Shown: positions 45,090-58,347, counted from the first letter of the stretch. The stretch is DNA of 64,000 bases from Diadema setosum (GCA_033980235.1 CM067065.1:3167847-3231846), one strand, 5' to 3'. Program-made: numbers and translations. Notes: a model not told the origin generated them from the sequence alone.

Positions 45090-46006
45090 ACGTTGTTCTC
45101 CATCTTTTTTTTCTTTTTTTTTTTTGCATTCATTTAGAGGTGGTACAAAAAAAGTACCTTCAATAATAATGGTATGTTTCAATTGTCACTGCGTGATTGA
45201 TCAGCTGTAAGGACAAAATATGAATAAAGACTACCAAGCCAGAAAACCTCGACCTTGCCAATATCCGGCGCTGCCTAAAGGTCACTACTCGTCACACTCC
45301 AAATCAGATTTATTTCTATCAAAATGATAAATTCTGTTTAAAAGGAAGACTGCACTGATTGATTGAATTACCCTTGGACGTAGTGATTTCGTGAATTGAA
45401 AATAGCTTCTATTGAGCTCCGTCATTGTCCACAATAACACCTCACAAAACTTCTTAAATTGATTAAGCAAATACAATACATTTGTTTTTTTTTTTCTGCA
45501 AAGAGACCGTGCCATGATCAGTGATTTCAATGAAGCAGAGCTAAACCCGTTCGAGACCGCCGTCGTTATGTTCCCATTAGAATATACATGGCATGCTTTT
45601 CCCTTCTAATAGTGGGACTTAACGGGAGTACCAGTCACACAAACGATAAGTGCTTCAATGGAGGTCATAATCTGAAAAACCCAAGCATTTAGAGATAATA
45701 ACGTTAAAGAATCAACAACTGTGACACGGGAAACAGTTTCTTATTTTTGAAAATATGTTTCATAGTGATTTAGCTCATCTTCATAAGATGATTTGAGGGT
45801 AGAATATCCAATTTCTTTAGTACACAATATTTCAATAATATGATAGAATACATTTCCGATTTTTTTTTTCTGAATTAAAGACAAAACGAATAAATAAAGA
45901 CACAAGTTACTGTACAATATGATTGCACTATCGCAATATCAAAAGTTCTCCGATAATACGGCAATATAAAATACCAAAACATTGGCCAAAATTAAATGAT
46001 GACACC
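45090..46006. other. Locus B intron 3, first part, no feature seen
   Basis: AT-rich sequence between the EGF exon and the R2-type LINE. No repeat or gene recognised. Confidence 0.35.
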
Positions 46007-49000
46007 CCGACAGGAAAAAAAAAAAAATGTAATTGAAAAACAGGTTAGTCCCAAAACACCGCTCTCTTCATCAGTTGCCGGGGAGCGGAAGGTGAAAAGG
46101 GTAGGAAAGAAACGTTTCAGAATCGGGCATATGCTTTTGCAAACATGACCGATCCCGGCAAGACGACTCTTCTCACTAACCTGTTTGATTCGAAAAGATG
46201 CACGCAGCTCACAGTACCGTCTCCATGGTGAAAGATCGCGTATCACTATCGGCAACACAAGCGGTCTGGAGCATCCGCGCATCCCATAGTTACGTCACAA
46301 TGCTTAGGCATGGGGAATACCCCACGCCTGTGAATGTCTAAGCAGCCACAGATGGAAGGAGGCTTTCTCTGCTACGCTACACGCTACCTTTTCCAGAGCC
46401 TTTGCCTTTGAACGTCTAGCACCCAGGCGATAGAGGGAAGGTAGAAGAGCATGAGATGCAAACCCCCTGCACCCTCCCTCTAACGGCCACACTGATGCAG
46501 ACCATCCATTTTCCCCACAGCATGCTTAGAGTTCTTCATACTTCCTTGCTTTTCGCTCGTGAGCGTTCTGCATGTTTCCCTCCTCACATACTGTGAGTTC
46601 CACCATGGCGACCAGTTTCCTCTCATCTGAGTAAATTACAATGTCTGGTCTCAAATCTGTGAGAGCGATTTGCTCTGGAAACACAAGTCTAGAGTCCAAA
46701 TCTGCTTTCACCTTCCAATCATTTGCTGCAGCCAGTAGGCCCATATGCTTTCTTTCCGAACTCTTGGTTACTGTTTCTCCCTGGCGTACGAAACGTATGA
46801 TGTGGGAGGGGCTTCCAGAAACTGGATTCTCCGACCTGGCGCTCACTTCCTCCCGAAGACCATGAAGGATAACTCTCAGCACACGATTATGTCGCCAAGT
46901 ATACCGACCCTGTTGTAGACTCAAGGGGCAACCAGCCAAGATGTGTGATGTGATGCACTCCTCTCCACAAAGGCCACATGCATCACTCGCAGCGAGGCCC
47001 CATCTCTGGAGGTTTTTAGGGGTTGAGACGGTGTCATATGTCGTGCCTATGACGAATTGTAGAAGTTTGGGACTCATATCAAACAAAGTCTTCCATTTTA
47101 AATCGCGACGTTTGACGTTCTCCCACGAAGTCCACCTCCCCTGCACCCCCATCTGAACTGCACGCACAAAATATTCGTCATCATGCTCCATAGCCACAAT
47201 TTACCAACTTCACACCGCCGCTCCTTTTTGCTCATTTTCTCCAGCGATGGGCGGGATTTTGAAACTCCTACCCCTTGGCGCCCAACTTGTCCCCTTGCAA
47301 TGTCCTCAAAATGCAATCTGCTTTCCGCTCTCTCCACAGCTTCCTCAGGACTCCACTTTCTCCCACATCGAATCGTAGGCTTCATCTTCTGTACCGTCTC
47401 ATCAGCGCTGTCGCGAAGTTGGAGTAAACTATTAACTACCGTTCTCTTCAGAATTCCCGTAAGACTGTCCAATGGTAAGCGAAGTGTCGACTGTTTACAA
47501 TAGAGCGCGACAGAAGATAGATTACAGCTGACCCCAAACCACCTACGAAGCAACTTCGACACCAATGTCTCCATTCGTTGAACGTGTGAAAGCGCAATGT
47601 CATATATCATCAGTTGCCACTGAATCCGAGGTAGAACAAGATGATTATAGCACCAACTTTTCATGATTCCAGACAGCACACTTTTATCCAGCAGTTTCAT
47701 CCAATTTCTAAGGGAGTTTTCAATGGACAAGCGAGCCTGCCTGTCATTCAAATCTCCATTGATCTTGCGTCCTAAGAATTTGACTGGCGTATTATGAATC
47801 CCAGGGATCCTCTGCCCGTCCACAACAAAGGGTTCTTCTTGTCGAACTTTCCCGTGGACCAATACAAGCGATCGCGATTTCGCTGCCTTGATTTTCATAC
47901 GGCTCCAAGTCATGAACTCATTCACTTTGCCCAAAACCTCCTGCGCCGAATTCACCGAAGAAGTGCAGATGGTTATATCATCCATGTATTCCTTTAAGAC
48001 AGGAACACGAATACCCCTCTTCTTCAAGAGATATTGCTTCGTCGAGATTTGGCTGACAAAGTCATTAAAAAGATTGAAAGTCGAAACAAAAAGAATTGGA
48101 GACAAGGTGCAACCCATGAAGATGCCAATTGAAAACTTCTGCCAGTCCGAGGTCCAATCCTTCACTGAAAAGCGCGCGTACAATCCGGCGTAGTAAGATT
48201 GAATAAGATCAACAAAAGTGTCGGGAACGTGGTACCAGCGAAGAGCAAAACTTATCGCCGCGTGGGGAACGGAACGGTACGCGTTCGCAAGGTCCAACCA
48301 AATTACAGCGAGGTTCTTCTGACAGGTTTTGGCATCTTTGATGGTTTCCCACGGAGTAGATACGTGCTCCCATACGCCACAATGGCCACGTATTCCTCCT
48401 TTCTGCACGGAGACATCTAGGTAGTCGTTCACTCGAAGATAATGTTCTAAACTCTTGGCTTGAATTGCGAAAAACAGCTTAGCTTCCACGTTAAGCAAAG
48501 AAATCGGTCGGAAGTCAGTGATTGTCTTTTCATTGGAAGTCGCCGATTTTTGAATGTACACACCTTCTGCTACTCTCCATTGGATAGGGATCTTCTTTGT
48601 TCTCCATACAACTAACATAAGACCCCATATCACGCGAAGAAGACGGGGGCACTTCTTGTACATACTGTATGGAAGACCGTTTTGCCCCGGAGCGGAAGCA
48701 TTTCTTGTCCGCCCAAGTATAACTTTCAACTCCCGGAAAGATGGGGCAGTGTCTCTGAAAGGTTGCGAAGGCGGGTCAGGCTTGATTGCGCCATCCCATT
48801 CTTCAAAAGCATTTGACGCATCCTATGAATAAGTCTGTTGAAGATGGTTATTTAATTCCTGCCTCGAGCAGTCGAGATCAATCTTCGGGCTCGGTTCAAG
48901 AATCTTTTTGGCTGCACGGAAAGGGTCAGTCATGAAGTTCCTTCTCCCCACTCTTCTCTCTCGTCTCCTCTTGCAAGCCCTATCCGCTTTACGTAGGTTG

Positions 49001-49332
49001 AGAATCGCGACATGCAGATTATCACACAGGTCCTTTAAACCTTCCCTCTCCTCATCCGGTGCCGTCCGCAACCTCTTTTGGAGCCTCCTCTTTTCCTCGC
49101 GAAGTTCTCTCAGCCGGAGAGCTCGTCGGTTCGGTTGAATCACACGCTTGACCTTTTCCTTTGTACCAAAGTATTCCACAGCAATAGCATGCACCATCTT
49201 CTCATAAGTCTTAAGCTTTTGTTCGGTGGAACCTTGCATGAGAGATTTCACCACTCTTTCTGCTTCCTCATCAAAGTTCTCCCAGTCATGATATCCGTGC
49301 GCAGCATTGTAATCATAATTAATGTACATTAA
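46007..49332 (-). mobile_element. R2-superclade LINE with restriction-like endonuclease
   Basis: A single minus-strand retrotransposon ORF in three pieces. 49329-48826: basic, coiled N-terminal part (RERRVGRRNF, then LEPSPKIDLD). TAG at 48823-48825 interrupts it. 48822-47195: reverse transcriptase with SAPGQNGLPYSMYKK, DFRPISLLN, catalytic motif A WLDLANAYRSVPH, motif B GIFMGCTLSPILF and motif C EYMDDITI. A one-base shift near 47195 leads to 47197-46526, with a CX2CX7HX4C knuckle (CGLC...H...C) and a PD-(D/E)XK endonuclease (RPDIVIYSDERKLVAMVELT). This architecture defines R2/NeSL/R4/Hero-type elements. A T-run ends it near 46020. It lies antisense in locus B intron 3. Two lesions make it inactive, though all catalytic residues remain. 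Confidence 0.9.
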
Positions 49333-49485
49333 TTTTCTTGATTCCTTATGACTGTCTCAGTTGACTACTTAATTGAGCGTTTAAAACTTGCATGCATTCC
49401 TCTTCTTAATTTTATCTTGACGTCAATTTAGTAAGCGAAGTTAATAAAAGTGTATTCACCTATCAACTTGACTTGCAAAATCTAG

Positions 49486-49659
49486 CTTGCCCGCTGGTAT
49501 ACACGCCAGATGGGGGATCTCCTCTGAGGTATTTCTCATTTCCGGGAATCGACCTGACCGGAAGTACATCTCGCGTGGAGTTTGAGGTCAGCGCTAACCA
49601 TGACGCCCATCTCGCCCTGTCCAGTATAAACGCGGCCGAGAGATTTATGTACCGATTAG
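49486..49659 (+). CDS. Locus B exon 4: N-terminal half of FAMeT domain
   Basis: The 174-nt, phase 1-1 exon (acceptor ATCTAG ending 49485, donor GTATTA at 49660) reads CPLVYTPDGGSPLRYFSFPG, then VEFEVSANHDAHLALSS, and ends RFMYRL. It matches locus A exon 4 (LVVDFEVRADKNALIALSS; MYRIG), but with an uninterrupted frame. It supplies the first sheet of the Methyltransf_FA-type domain, completed by exon 5. The exon lies 153 bp past the R2-type LINE and 48 bp before a TIR element. Confidence 0.85.
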
Positions 49660-50317
49660 GTATTACTACTCAACCCAATTCCATTTGTCTTGTTTCCATT
49701 TGTATTTGTGACCCGCTACAACAAAAAGGTCATAAAGTCGCGCACGGTCGAAGCCGTGAAAATCGAGTTTGAAGTCAGAGCATCAAAATTGTGTGGCGCT
49801 CCGTCGGAATGAGTCAAAAGTCGCAAAAAATGAAATCGTAGTTATGCCTATATGTGAATTCTACAGACTCTAAGCTTTACACTGATATGTAATACAACTC
49901 ATTTCGACATCCCTATAGATCATAAAAACGAATATTAACTACACTTATGATGTCAGTCCATTTTCTAAATAACGGAGAAAATCGCTCTCAAAGTTCAGGT
50001 TATGTTCAAGCTCACAACCTCTTTCTTTCACGGGACGAAACAATACAACAGTCCTGCTTAGCGACGGCGTTTACGCTCCATCGCACGCACAACCATATAA
50101 GGCGATAGCTTGGGTGTGTAAGATAATTAACCAATCGCAGGACAGGTCTATCATTAACGATTCTGACCAATACGGTAGTCCGAATGTAAACTTCGGGGCG
50201 TTTGTGTCCGTGCCGCTGCCGCCGCATGAATGAGTCGGTACGCGTTGTGTGTCGGCTGCGGTGTAGTTTGCCCCAAGTTTTTAACTCACAAACAATAGGA
50301 AACAGTAGAAAGAAAAA

Positions 50318-50620
50318 GGCAGGCAATGCGTATTACGAAAAGCATCTATAGCGAGAGCGTTGATCGCTTCCATTCTCCTCCAATGTTGTTGTCAATGGAA
50401 ACTATACAGGATGCGTTTAGCAAGTACCAATACCTAAATCGAACCTGAGAACCTGTTGTAGGCGGGCACGCAATGCGTCTTACGAGAAGCGTCTTTTAGC
50501 GAGGGCGTTGATCGCTTCCATTCTCCTCCCATGTAGTTGTTGTCAATGGAAACTAAAGAGGATGCGTTTAGCAAGTTCCAATACCTAGATAGAACCTGAG
50601 AACCCATTGTAGGCGGGGGT
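50318..50620 (+). repeat. 146-bp tandem duplication
   Basis: Two adjacent copies begin near 50324 and 50470, sharing GCGTTGATCGCTTCCATTCT, GTTGTCAATGGAAACTA and ACCTGAGAACC. About 90% alike by eye. Confidence 0.85.
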
Positions 50621-51751
50621 TCAAAATGAAGTTAATTAACGATAGTCGTCTTTTGAAATCGTATTCTTTGCGTGTACTAAAAACCATCAAATTACGCACA
50701 TGGTCGTAATGTTGCAGAACATAAAAGACTGCTTTCGCGTCTGTTCTGCTGCAGCTGTATACCTCCGTAACATTCTGAACTCCCGCCATATTAGGCACAT
50801 TTCCTTTATAGGCGTTGCGTCCTCAGTAATTATCGCTTATCAAGCTTGCCAATGCTGCACATACTATACGTATCAGAAGCAAAAGTTGATGTAGGCCTGA
50901 CAGCTTCACGTTGGGTTTATAATAATGACTGTATCATGAATATACTTCTTATTCTCGGTCACTTTTGTAATACCATAGCATATTATAAAGAAGCGTTAAC
51001 TTGTAGCTTAAGTTTTTTTCCCCTCACATTTACAGTTACAATCTTTCTGCATTTGTGAAGTTGAGTATAGATAATTATACTGACATATATTCTGAATTAA
51101 TACTTTACGGAGGCCTTACTCATTTCGTTTTGTATTCACAAACCTTACTAAAATAAATGATTGCTTGATTACTTTCGGCTAAAGGAAACACCGGAAAAGG
51201 AACCGCATTTAATGTGTGTGTGTTTGTTTGTTGTTGTTTTTTTAACGAACCTAAGCTAATAGCGAACCATATTTCATTGTGTGATTAACGAACCTTCAGA
51301 ATAATCAATTGAATTCCCCCCCCCCCAAACAAAACAAACAAACAAACAAACAATTCAATGTCATGCGTTGTCAAGAGTGATAAAAGGCCCGTTTTTATTT
51401 GGTAGTGTGCATGTCTCAATACTCCTGTGTTTCTTTTTAAGGATGTAACTCTCCTTATGATTGCGATTGATGTTGAGCTATTTCTTTCCCGCAAGCTTGA
51501 AAAGGAAGCAGCTAAAATTCAGGCAAGGAGACGAGTTTTTTTTTTTCCATGAGATACAATCATTAAGACACACAGTACATTTATTCCCGAAAGTTGTGTG
51601 ATTGCTTATGCGCTAAAGAATTGTGTCCATTATAATGTATCAGGCACTATACAAAACGGTTGAAATCTGCTGAAAGTCGAACTTCGTTTTTTTTTTTTTT
51701 TTTTATATTTCATTTCCATTTCAAGCGGGGATAGACTATAGGAATTAGTTT

Positions 51752-52973
51752 TTCCAAATTCATGAAATTCTTCCGTCGAGATGTTTTCATTGCAACTGAT
51801 TGACAAATTGCCCTACATCGACGTAAATAAGCACTGAATTGATCAGTGTTTTAGTAGTAGCCATGATAAAAAATCATGGGCGTACATACTCGAGCAGGAT
51901 TCGAACCTACGACCTCCTGGTCACCGGACAGGCGTCATCTCCACTAGACCACCGAGCTTTCGCCCGACAGCAAGTGTTGGTTCTAATCCTTATAGCATGC
52001 AGCGGGTACTGCTTTGTTATTCAAATTCATGAAATTCTTCCGTCGAGATGTTTTCATTGCAACTGATTGACAAATTGCCCTACATCGACGTAAATAAGCA
52101 CTGAATTGATCAGTGTTTTAGTAGTAGCCATGATAAAAAATCATGGGCGTACATACTCGAGCAGGATTGAAATGAAAACATCTCGACGGAAGAATTTCAT
52201 GAATTTGAATAACAAAGCAGTACCCGCTGCATGCTATAAGGATTAGAACCAACACTTGCTGTCGCGCGAAAGCTCGGTGGTCTAGTGCAGATGACGCCTG
52301 TCCGGTGACCAGGAGGTCGTAGGTTCGAATCCTGCTCGAGTATGTACGCCCATGATTTTTTATCATGGCTACTACTAAAACACTGATCAATTCAGTGCTT
52401 ATTTACGTCGATGTAGGGCAATTTGTCAATCAGTTGCAATGAAAACATCTCGACGGAAGAATTTCATGAATTTGAATAACAAAGCAGTACCCGCTGCATG
52501 CTATAAGGATTAGAACCAACACTTGCTGTCGGGCGAAAGCTCGGTGGTCTAGTGGAGATGACGCCTGTCCGGAGACCAGGAGGTCGTAGGTTCGAATCCT
52601 GCTCGAGTATGTACGCCCATGATTTTTTATCATGGCTACTACTAAAACACTGATCAATTCAGTGCTTATTTACGTCGATGTAGGGCAATTTGTCAATCAG
52701 TTGCAATGAAAACATCTCGACGGAAGAATTTCATGAATTTGAATAACAAAGCAGTACCCGCTGCATGCTATAAGGATTAGAACCAACACTTGCTGTCGGG
52801 CGAAAGCTCGGTGGTCTAGTGGAGATGACGCCTGTCCGGTGACCAGGAGGTCGTAGGTTCGAATCCTGCTCGAGTATGTACGCCCATGATTTTTTATCAT
52901 GGCTACTACTAAAACACTGATCAATTCAGTGCTTATTTACGTCGATGTAGGGCAATTTGTCAATCAGTTGCAA
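51752..52973. mobile_element. Head-to-head multimer of a 267-bp tRNA-like SINE unit
   Basis: One and a half units lie inverted (51752-52168), then three units lie forward with an exact 267-bp period (tRNA-like parts at 52271, 52538, 52805). Each has an A box TGGTCTAGTGG and a B box GGTTCGAATCC. The whole block is flanked by one 11-bp duplication, GGAATTAGTTT (51741-51751 and 52974-52984). Units differ by only a few bases. The open frames of 75-90 codons are repeats, not genes. A lone unit is at 60379. Confidence 0.85.
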
Positions 52974-55900
52974 GGAATTAGTTTGTCTATACTGACAGGA
53001 GACACTAGTTTTCCAGTACATACTCCGCATTTAAACAGTCGCCATATTTTTGTGGTCAGAATCAGATACACACGTCCATACCTACCTGTATTAGTCCGCA
53101 TAAAAAACAAGCACGCCAAACAAATAATTTGATAGAATTAATAGAACCCTCAGCGATATCATGCATGGCAGATCAAATCAAGTTCAATAGGTGAGAAAGC
53201 TAAATGATGTTAAAAAGTTGACTTCTTTGCGTTTCTCTTTCAGTTTATGAAAACAGAATTACACTATTGAAGCGGATTGTCTTTGTTTTCAACCATTGCC
53301 ATACAAAGCATTTTTAGTCTTCTGAGCAAATCCGAATCCCTATATACTTTAATTTTTGCTTGATAATGTAATAACACTGGTTATAACTTTAAAAAGGACT
53401 CGCAAATTCAAAGTTTCAAACCGTATATTAAACATTATATTGAACACGGTGTATTTCAAAAAAAAAAACATTTTGAATGCGTTGTGTGTTAGCATGTTAA
53501 TGGAATCAATCTGCCTTTTATTTTCCGTACGTAAAGCGCACAGAAACGAAACCAAATGTTACCAAATACAGTGGAATCCATTGTACGGGGTGGTATTATC
53601 ATTATAAGTATATCCCTTTCCTTTTTACTTTTATTATTTGCTTGAAGCAGTAGTCAAACCATGTGTCATTATCGTAGAGACATCACTTATGAATTAGAAT
53701 GTATGAAGATAATGGTTACTCATTTATTTCACGCTATTATTATAGCATTTGCATTTTCCAACTGTTATTGACAGTATTATGGTACTGTATGGTTACGATT
53801 ACGAATGTTGGTTATGATTCAAAAGACTGGTTCATTAATCGAACTATAAAGGTAGCTGTTTTGAAACGGTAGTTCGGTACAAGTTCGAAACGCAAACGAA
53901 ATCATCGTCATAGGGGGAACTGATAGCTCTAGAAAACTTGTTTAGCCCAATAAAGATTACCGTATGCAATCCTTGTAAAATGTTTTGACTATGGCCATCT
54001 GTTGAGTATTTTGAAAAATTATATAAAGAATTATTTGTTTGGATTATGCCAAGAATTAGTTTGAACTATGAGAATAAAAATGCGTGGTTACCCCAACAAT
54101 GTCGTAGTTCGATGTATAGACATGATGGGTAAAGTGAATTCATGACTTGTTGACTAATCTTTGCTGATTGATGATCATTTCTGTATTAAAAACCATCAGA
54201 TAAGTCTCGTAGATGATACCTTTGTAATCGTAGTCAAAATTCTGTTGAGCGATGAGACGAAAACCAACAAACAAAATGCCATGTATCATCGCTCGAGTTT
54301 CCAACATTTGGCGTCACCCGACCAACAATAAGTGACGAATCAAATGGAACATTATATGTGGGAAAGCGGACAGTGTTACGATTTTGAAATGTTGTGAGCA
54401 ATTCTTAAAAAAAAAGAGAGAGAAAATGAGGCAGAGTTCAACAAATTAGAAAAAGCACGTAAATGCAGGCGATCATGTTTAATAGTCAAAGTAAGAGATT
54501 ACAATCGGCCATGCGGATATATATGATTGCCTTATTCACATGTCTGATTTCTATAAACTATGTTATATTTAAATTTAAGTTCCCTTCCCTCCTTGATAAA
54601 AGTTGCGTTGGGTTTTCGCTATAGGCATTTATTAGGACACGCTATAAAAACGACAACAAATGACTACTATACATCAAGAGATGACCTATACACGAACTAC
54701 AATAATTCTGTACGTTCCGATATAATGCAACTGCTTGTTTGTTTGTTTGTTTGCTTGTTTGTTTTGAATTACCATGGTCTATGTCAGGGGAAAGATGAAG
54801 AAAAATAGTAGAGTGTATCACTCTCAAATCCGAATGATTGCGATAAGTGTGTATTCCCGCCCTTTCTATACAGGTAAACGATTTAAGCTTTGTATGCTAT
54901 TATAAAAGCCTTGTGTCACGCAGAAGAACTGATTCCGCGATCCCTTTAACCTTTCATAAAATTCACGTTTTAAGATAGTAACGATAGCTTGTAGGAGATA
55001 AAGTAAGTTAGCGTCCCTGGCTGTGGTTCTGAACACAAAAGGGGACTGAAAAAAATCTTTTACAAATTAGCAGACATAATGCCGATCCTCCAACACTGTC
55101 GCTCCATTACGTCACTAATGCTGCTATCAATGACGAAAAAAGAATACTGGTTGCGTGATTATCCACCCTTTGATAGCAGGAAGTTTACCTTTCATTGTTC
55201 AAGGCTTCGTTGATGCGGGGTTTACTCGGATACAAGGCATGAACAGTGTCGTCCGAGTTCTTTCATTCGGAATTCCTCAGAATACACAATTCAATAGGCA
55301 ATTAGCGCTAATACTTCGCAAAGCTGTTAGCCAAATTCTTTGCAGACTTGACCTCTCACATGTCAGCTACACGTAAGACACGACAAACAGCTATCATTAC
55401 ACACATTCTGATTTTAGAAAAATAAAGAAACACACTTTTGAGTAGCGACACAGCTTTCTGTCACTTTCTCAAATAGGTCCTACTTCTAAAAAATACACAA
55501 ATGACAAGAGTCAGAATATCCTCCAAAGGGAACACGAGCTATGTGGGCATGGATAATGTTTGTCGTCCGATTTCTCTCCATGTCGTCGCGGTCCAAACCA
55601 TCATAAGAAAATAGGGCAATAAGTTTTATTAACCGGGGAAATAAAATTACGCATTACATACATTTGGCTTAAATTATCATACGAATTGTCGACTTTATAA
55701 AGACGAGAATAATTGACAACTTAGGCCATGCTATATCTCCAAAGATGAACTTTAAACAGCAAGTCACATACCAGGGAACGCAAGTTATAATTATTTGAAT
55801 GAATTCATTAATGAGGCCAATAAAAGTTGTAAAAGTACACACACACATAGAGAGGTTTCAAGTTCGATATGTGATCATGTATTAGCTCATTGATAAAGTA

Positions 55901-57128
55901 TCATAAATTTTTCGTGATCATTCGTTGGAATTATTTTTTTTCAGCGCCATTTTTGCGTCACATCAATCACCACTTCATGAAATGTGGTGCATGTATCAAA
56001 CGCAACTCGCTGGTCATGCAATCGATAGCCTTGGTCAGCTCACTGTTATTACGTAATTAAGCCCTCGCAGCCGCCGACGCCGCCGCGCGCACCATGCTTT
56101 GTTTTGTCTTCAATGGGGTCAAGAGCAATGGTTCATTAGCATACGCCCTAGCAACGGAGGCGGAGTTTCAATCGGGCAAGAACAATAGGTGCGAAACGCA
56201 ACGCAAAGGCGAGCATTCGAAAAAAATGAAACCGAAAAAAAAAAATGTCGCAGAAAAACTGTGATTTGGGACCCTTGTCCTCATTTTTACACGCTGAAAT
56301 TTTCTGTACAAATAGATAAAACGTCAAGGAATCGAAATCCGTCATAAAAAAATTTCGACCCGAGCAGTGCTTCCCCTTCATTTTCGGCTCATTACGGGAA
56401 AAGTCCCCGTGCGACTTATGACTCATTTTGTCGGAGCGCCACACAATTAGTCAAAACTTATGATTTTCTGATTTTGATATATTATTGGAGTCTAACATGT
56501 CTTCTATCATCTGTCGAAAATTTGAAGCAAAATGATCAAAGGAAAGAAAAAAAAATAGCGTTTTTCTGAGCCATGTTTTTTGGCGTTTCAACGAAGCAGA
56601 AACTTGTTCGAAAATTTGGATTGAGCGCCACAGATAGGTTCCGCCCCTAACAACGACCAGAGTGATCTCATTGGTCAGTTTGCTGCTTGCTGCTAACCGA
56701 AGCGTGAAGCTCGCACACTGCCCAGTCGACTGGTGCGTGCGGGCGGGGTGCGCTATGCTCAGCCGCTTCTCACATCCTGGTCACTGATTGGTTGGTGAGG
56801 AGACCGCCGACGCTGATGTGCTTGAATGAACTCTTCGGGGGTTGCTAGGGCTTACCTTCTATTGTCCAGAGGTGAAAACTGACTTGCGTGTCCCTTGATC
56901 GCGATTGCGTCGAAAGGAAGACTTTTAGGGCGCTTTTCTCGAAACAGTGATTTTCCAGACGTCTCGACATGCTCTCTTTTAAACATCGATATCCTCCGCA
57001 GCCGATTATTTTTATAAAATGTGTTAATATCAATTTAAAACAGAAAGATTAGGGGATTATATCATGCAATTTTCAAATAATCGACCTCGCCCGACTTTAG
57101 GATCATTTTGTTGTAGCGGGTCACATTT

Positions 57129-57180
57129 GTTTGTGTGTGTGTGTGTGTGTGTGTGTCTGTGTGAATTTGTGTGTGTGTAT
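57129..57180. repeat. (TG)n microsatellite
   Basis: GT dinucleotide tract with a few interruptions, directly after the TIR element. Confidence 0.9.
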
Positions 57181-57394
57181 CATAACTTACGCCTAAGGAC
57201 ATCACATCGCCCTTCACCACCAGTAAAAGCAAAAAACAACAACACAATATTAATTATTTGTACATAATCGATGACACTGCATCACAATAAACCAACAAAA
57301 AAAAAGTCATCAAGCATGGATTTTTAGTTAAGCTGAAATAAAGCTGAAATTAAACTTGTCTATTAAAACATTCTGTTCATTATAAATGCCAACT

Positions 57395-58060
57395 TTCAAA
57401 GCAGTTTTGAAAATGAAGAGTGTCCAAATGATTTTCAAAATAATAAAATTTCCCTCAAAGACTTACCTGACATCACTACTGTACAAAACGAAAAACAAGT
57501 TTTGAGTCCTCATGTAAAGTCAGGGGGTGCGACTTTTTGTTGGTTTTGTGATACACGGTCAAATAATATTGAGAGAATAGACCCTAAACTTTAAAACGAT
57601 ACATCAATTGAAATCGACTCTTAACGTTATTGAAACGTTATATCCACAATAGCAACAGCAATGAAGCAAATATCAGATGATGCTGGCTTGATCATGCTAT
57701 ATCAAGACATTCTGTCAATGGTTACTGTAGAGTTCCAAAGCGGTAATATTATTCATTCAAAAATTATTGCATAGAGTTGAAAGTGAAGAGTGTGCAAATT
57801 ATTTTTTTTTTTTTTTTTTTTTTTTTAAGAAATGAAAAGTGGCTTCTCGGACATACCTGGTCACACTACCGCCGGAAACATATTTCCCCTTAATCCTATC
57901 TCCCCAAACTTAAGAATAATGTAAACGAAGAATACCAGTAGCTCTTTTTGAAAGTATTAAAAACTGAAAATCGGCTTTGTTAACCTGTTTTACTTTTTTT
58001 AATTTCAATCCTTACGTAAAATCAACTGTTGGCTTTGTGATGCAATGTATACATGGACAG
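57395..58060 (+). repeat. Dispersed repeat, copies 2 and 3
   Basis: GCCAACTTTCAAAGCAGT (57388-57405) and AGAGTTGAAAGTGAAGAGTG (57774) head two diverged tandem copies of the repeat at 21360. A T-run of about 27 lies at 57801-57827. Confidence 0.5.
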
Positions 58061-58347
58061 AAAGACTCTGTTATCAAAAGGTGTCAATCGATTTTTACTC
58101 GAATCAGACTTGTTATTTATGAGGGCAGTGGGTTGATTTACGAGAAGTTGTTAATTTCAAAGACACAAGTCCTGAGTGAGGACTAAACTTTTAAACAGAT
58201 TGATTGATGAGATTTTCCTTCAGTTGTCACTAATGTCTTGTGCTAACATCACTGCATTGCCAACAGTTATGTACATGAATGATGAAATTGTCCTTCATTA
58301 AATTCTATTCCTTTCTTTTTTTTCTGGTTATTAAATACAAAATATAG

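Larger units (their letters stand above)
49791..56444. mobile_element. 6.65-kb TIR element nested in copy 2
   Basis: The ends GTGTGGCGCTCCG then AATGAGTCA-AAGTCGCA (49791-49826 and 56409-56444) are inverted repeats with about five mismatches over 36 bp. AATT flanks both (49787-49790, 56445-56448), and the uninterrupted host sequence near 25920 has AATT once. No transposase was recognised in 6.6 kb. It contains a 146-bp tandem duplication, a SINE array and long featureless stretches (50620-51740, 53000-56000). Both sub-terminal regions are GC-richer. Confidence 0.75.
49708..57124 (-). mobile_element. GTGACCCGCTACAACAAAAT element, copy 2, with nested insert
   Basis: Starts GTGACCCGCTACAACAAAAA and ends TTGTAGCGGGTCAC, with ATTT on both flanks (49704-49707, 57125-57128) as a likely 4-bp target duplication. 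Without the insert at 49791-56444 it is about 760 bp and matches the flanks and interior of 23716-26000 (minus that copy's own insert) in inverted orientation, including the GGGGCGGAAC-type motifs at about 56640. Confidence 0.8.

Noticed and set aside
52271..52342. tRNA gene calls in the SINE units (and at 44111)
   Set aside because: A and B boxes are present, but the anticodon arm pairs poorly and the loop lacks a regular anticodon position. The sequence continues into a SINE body.
51839..52924. Repeated 75-90-codon frame (RIRTYDLLVTGQASS) on both strands
   Set aside because: It is the translation of the tRNA-like SINE unit, with the B box read as protein. No independent coding evidence.
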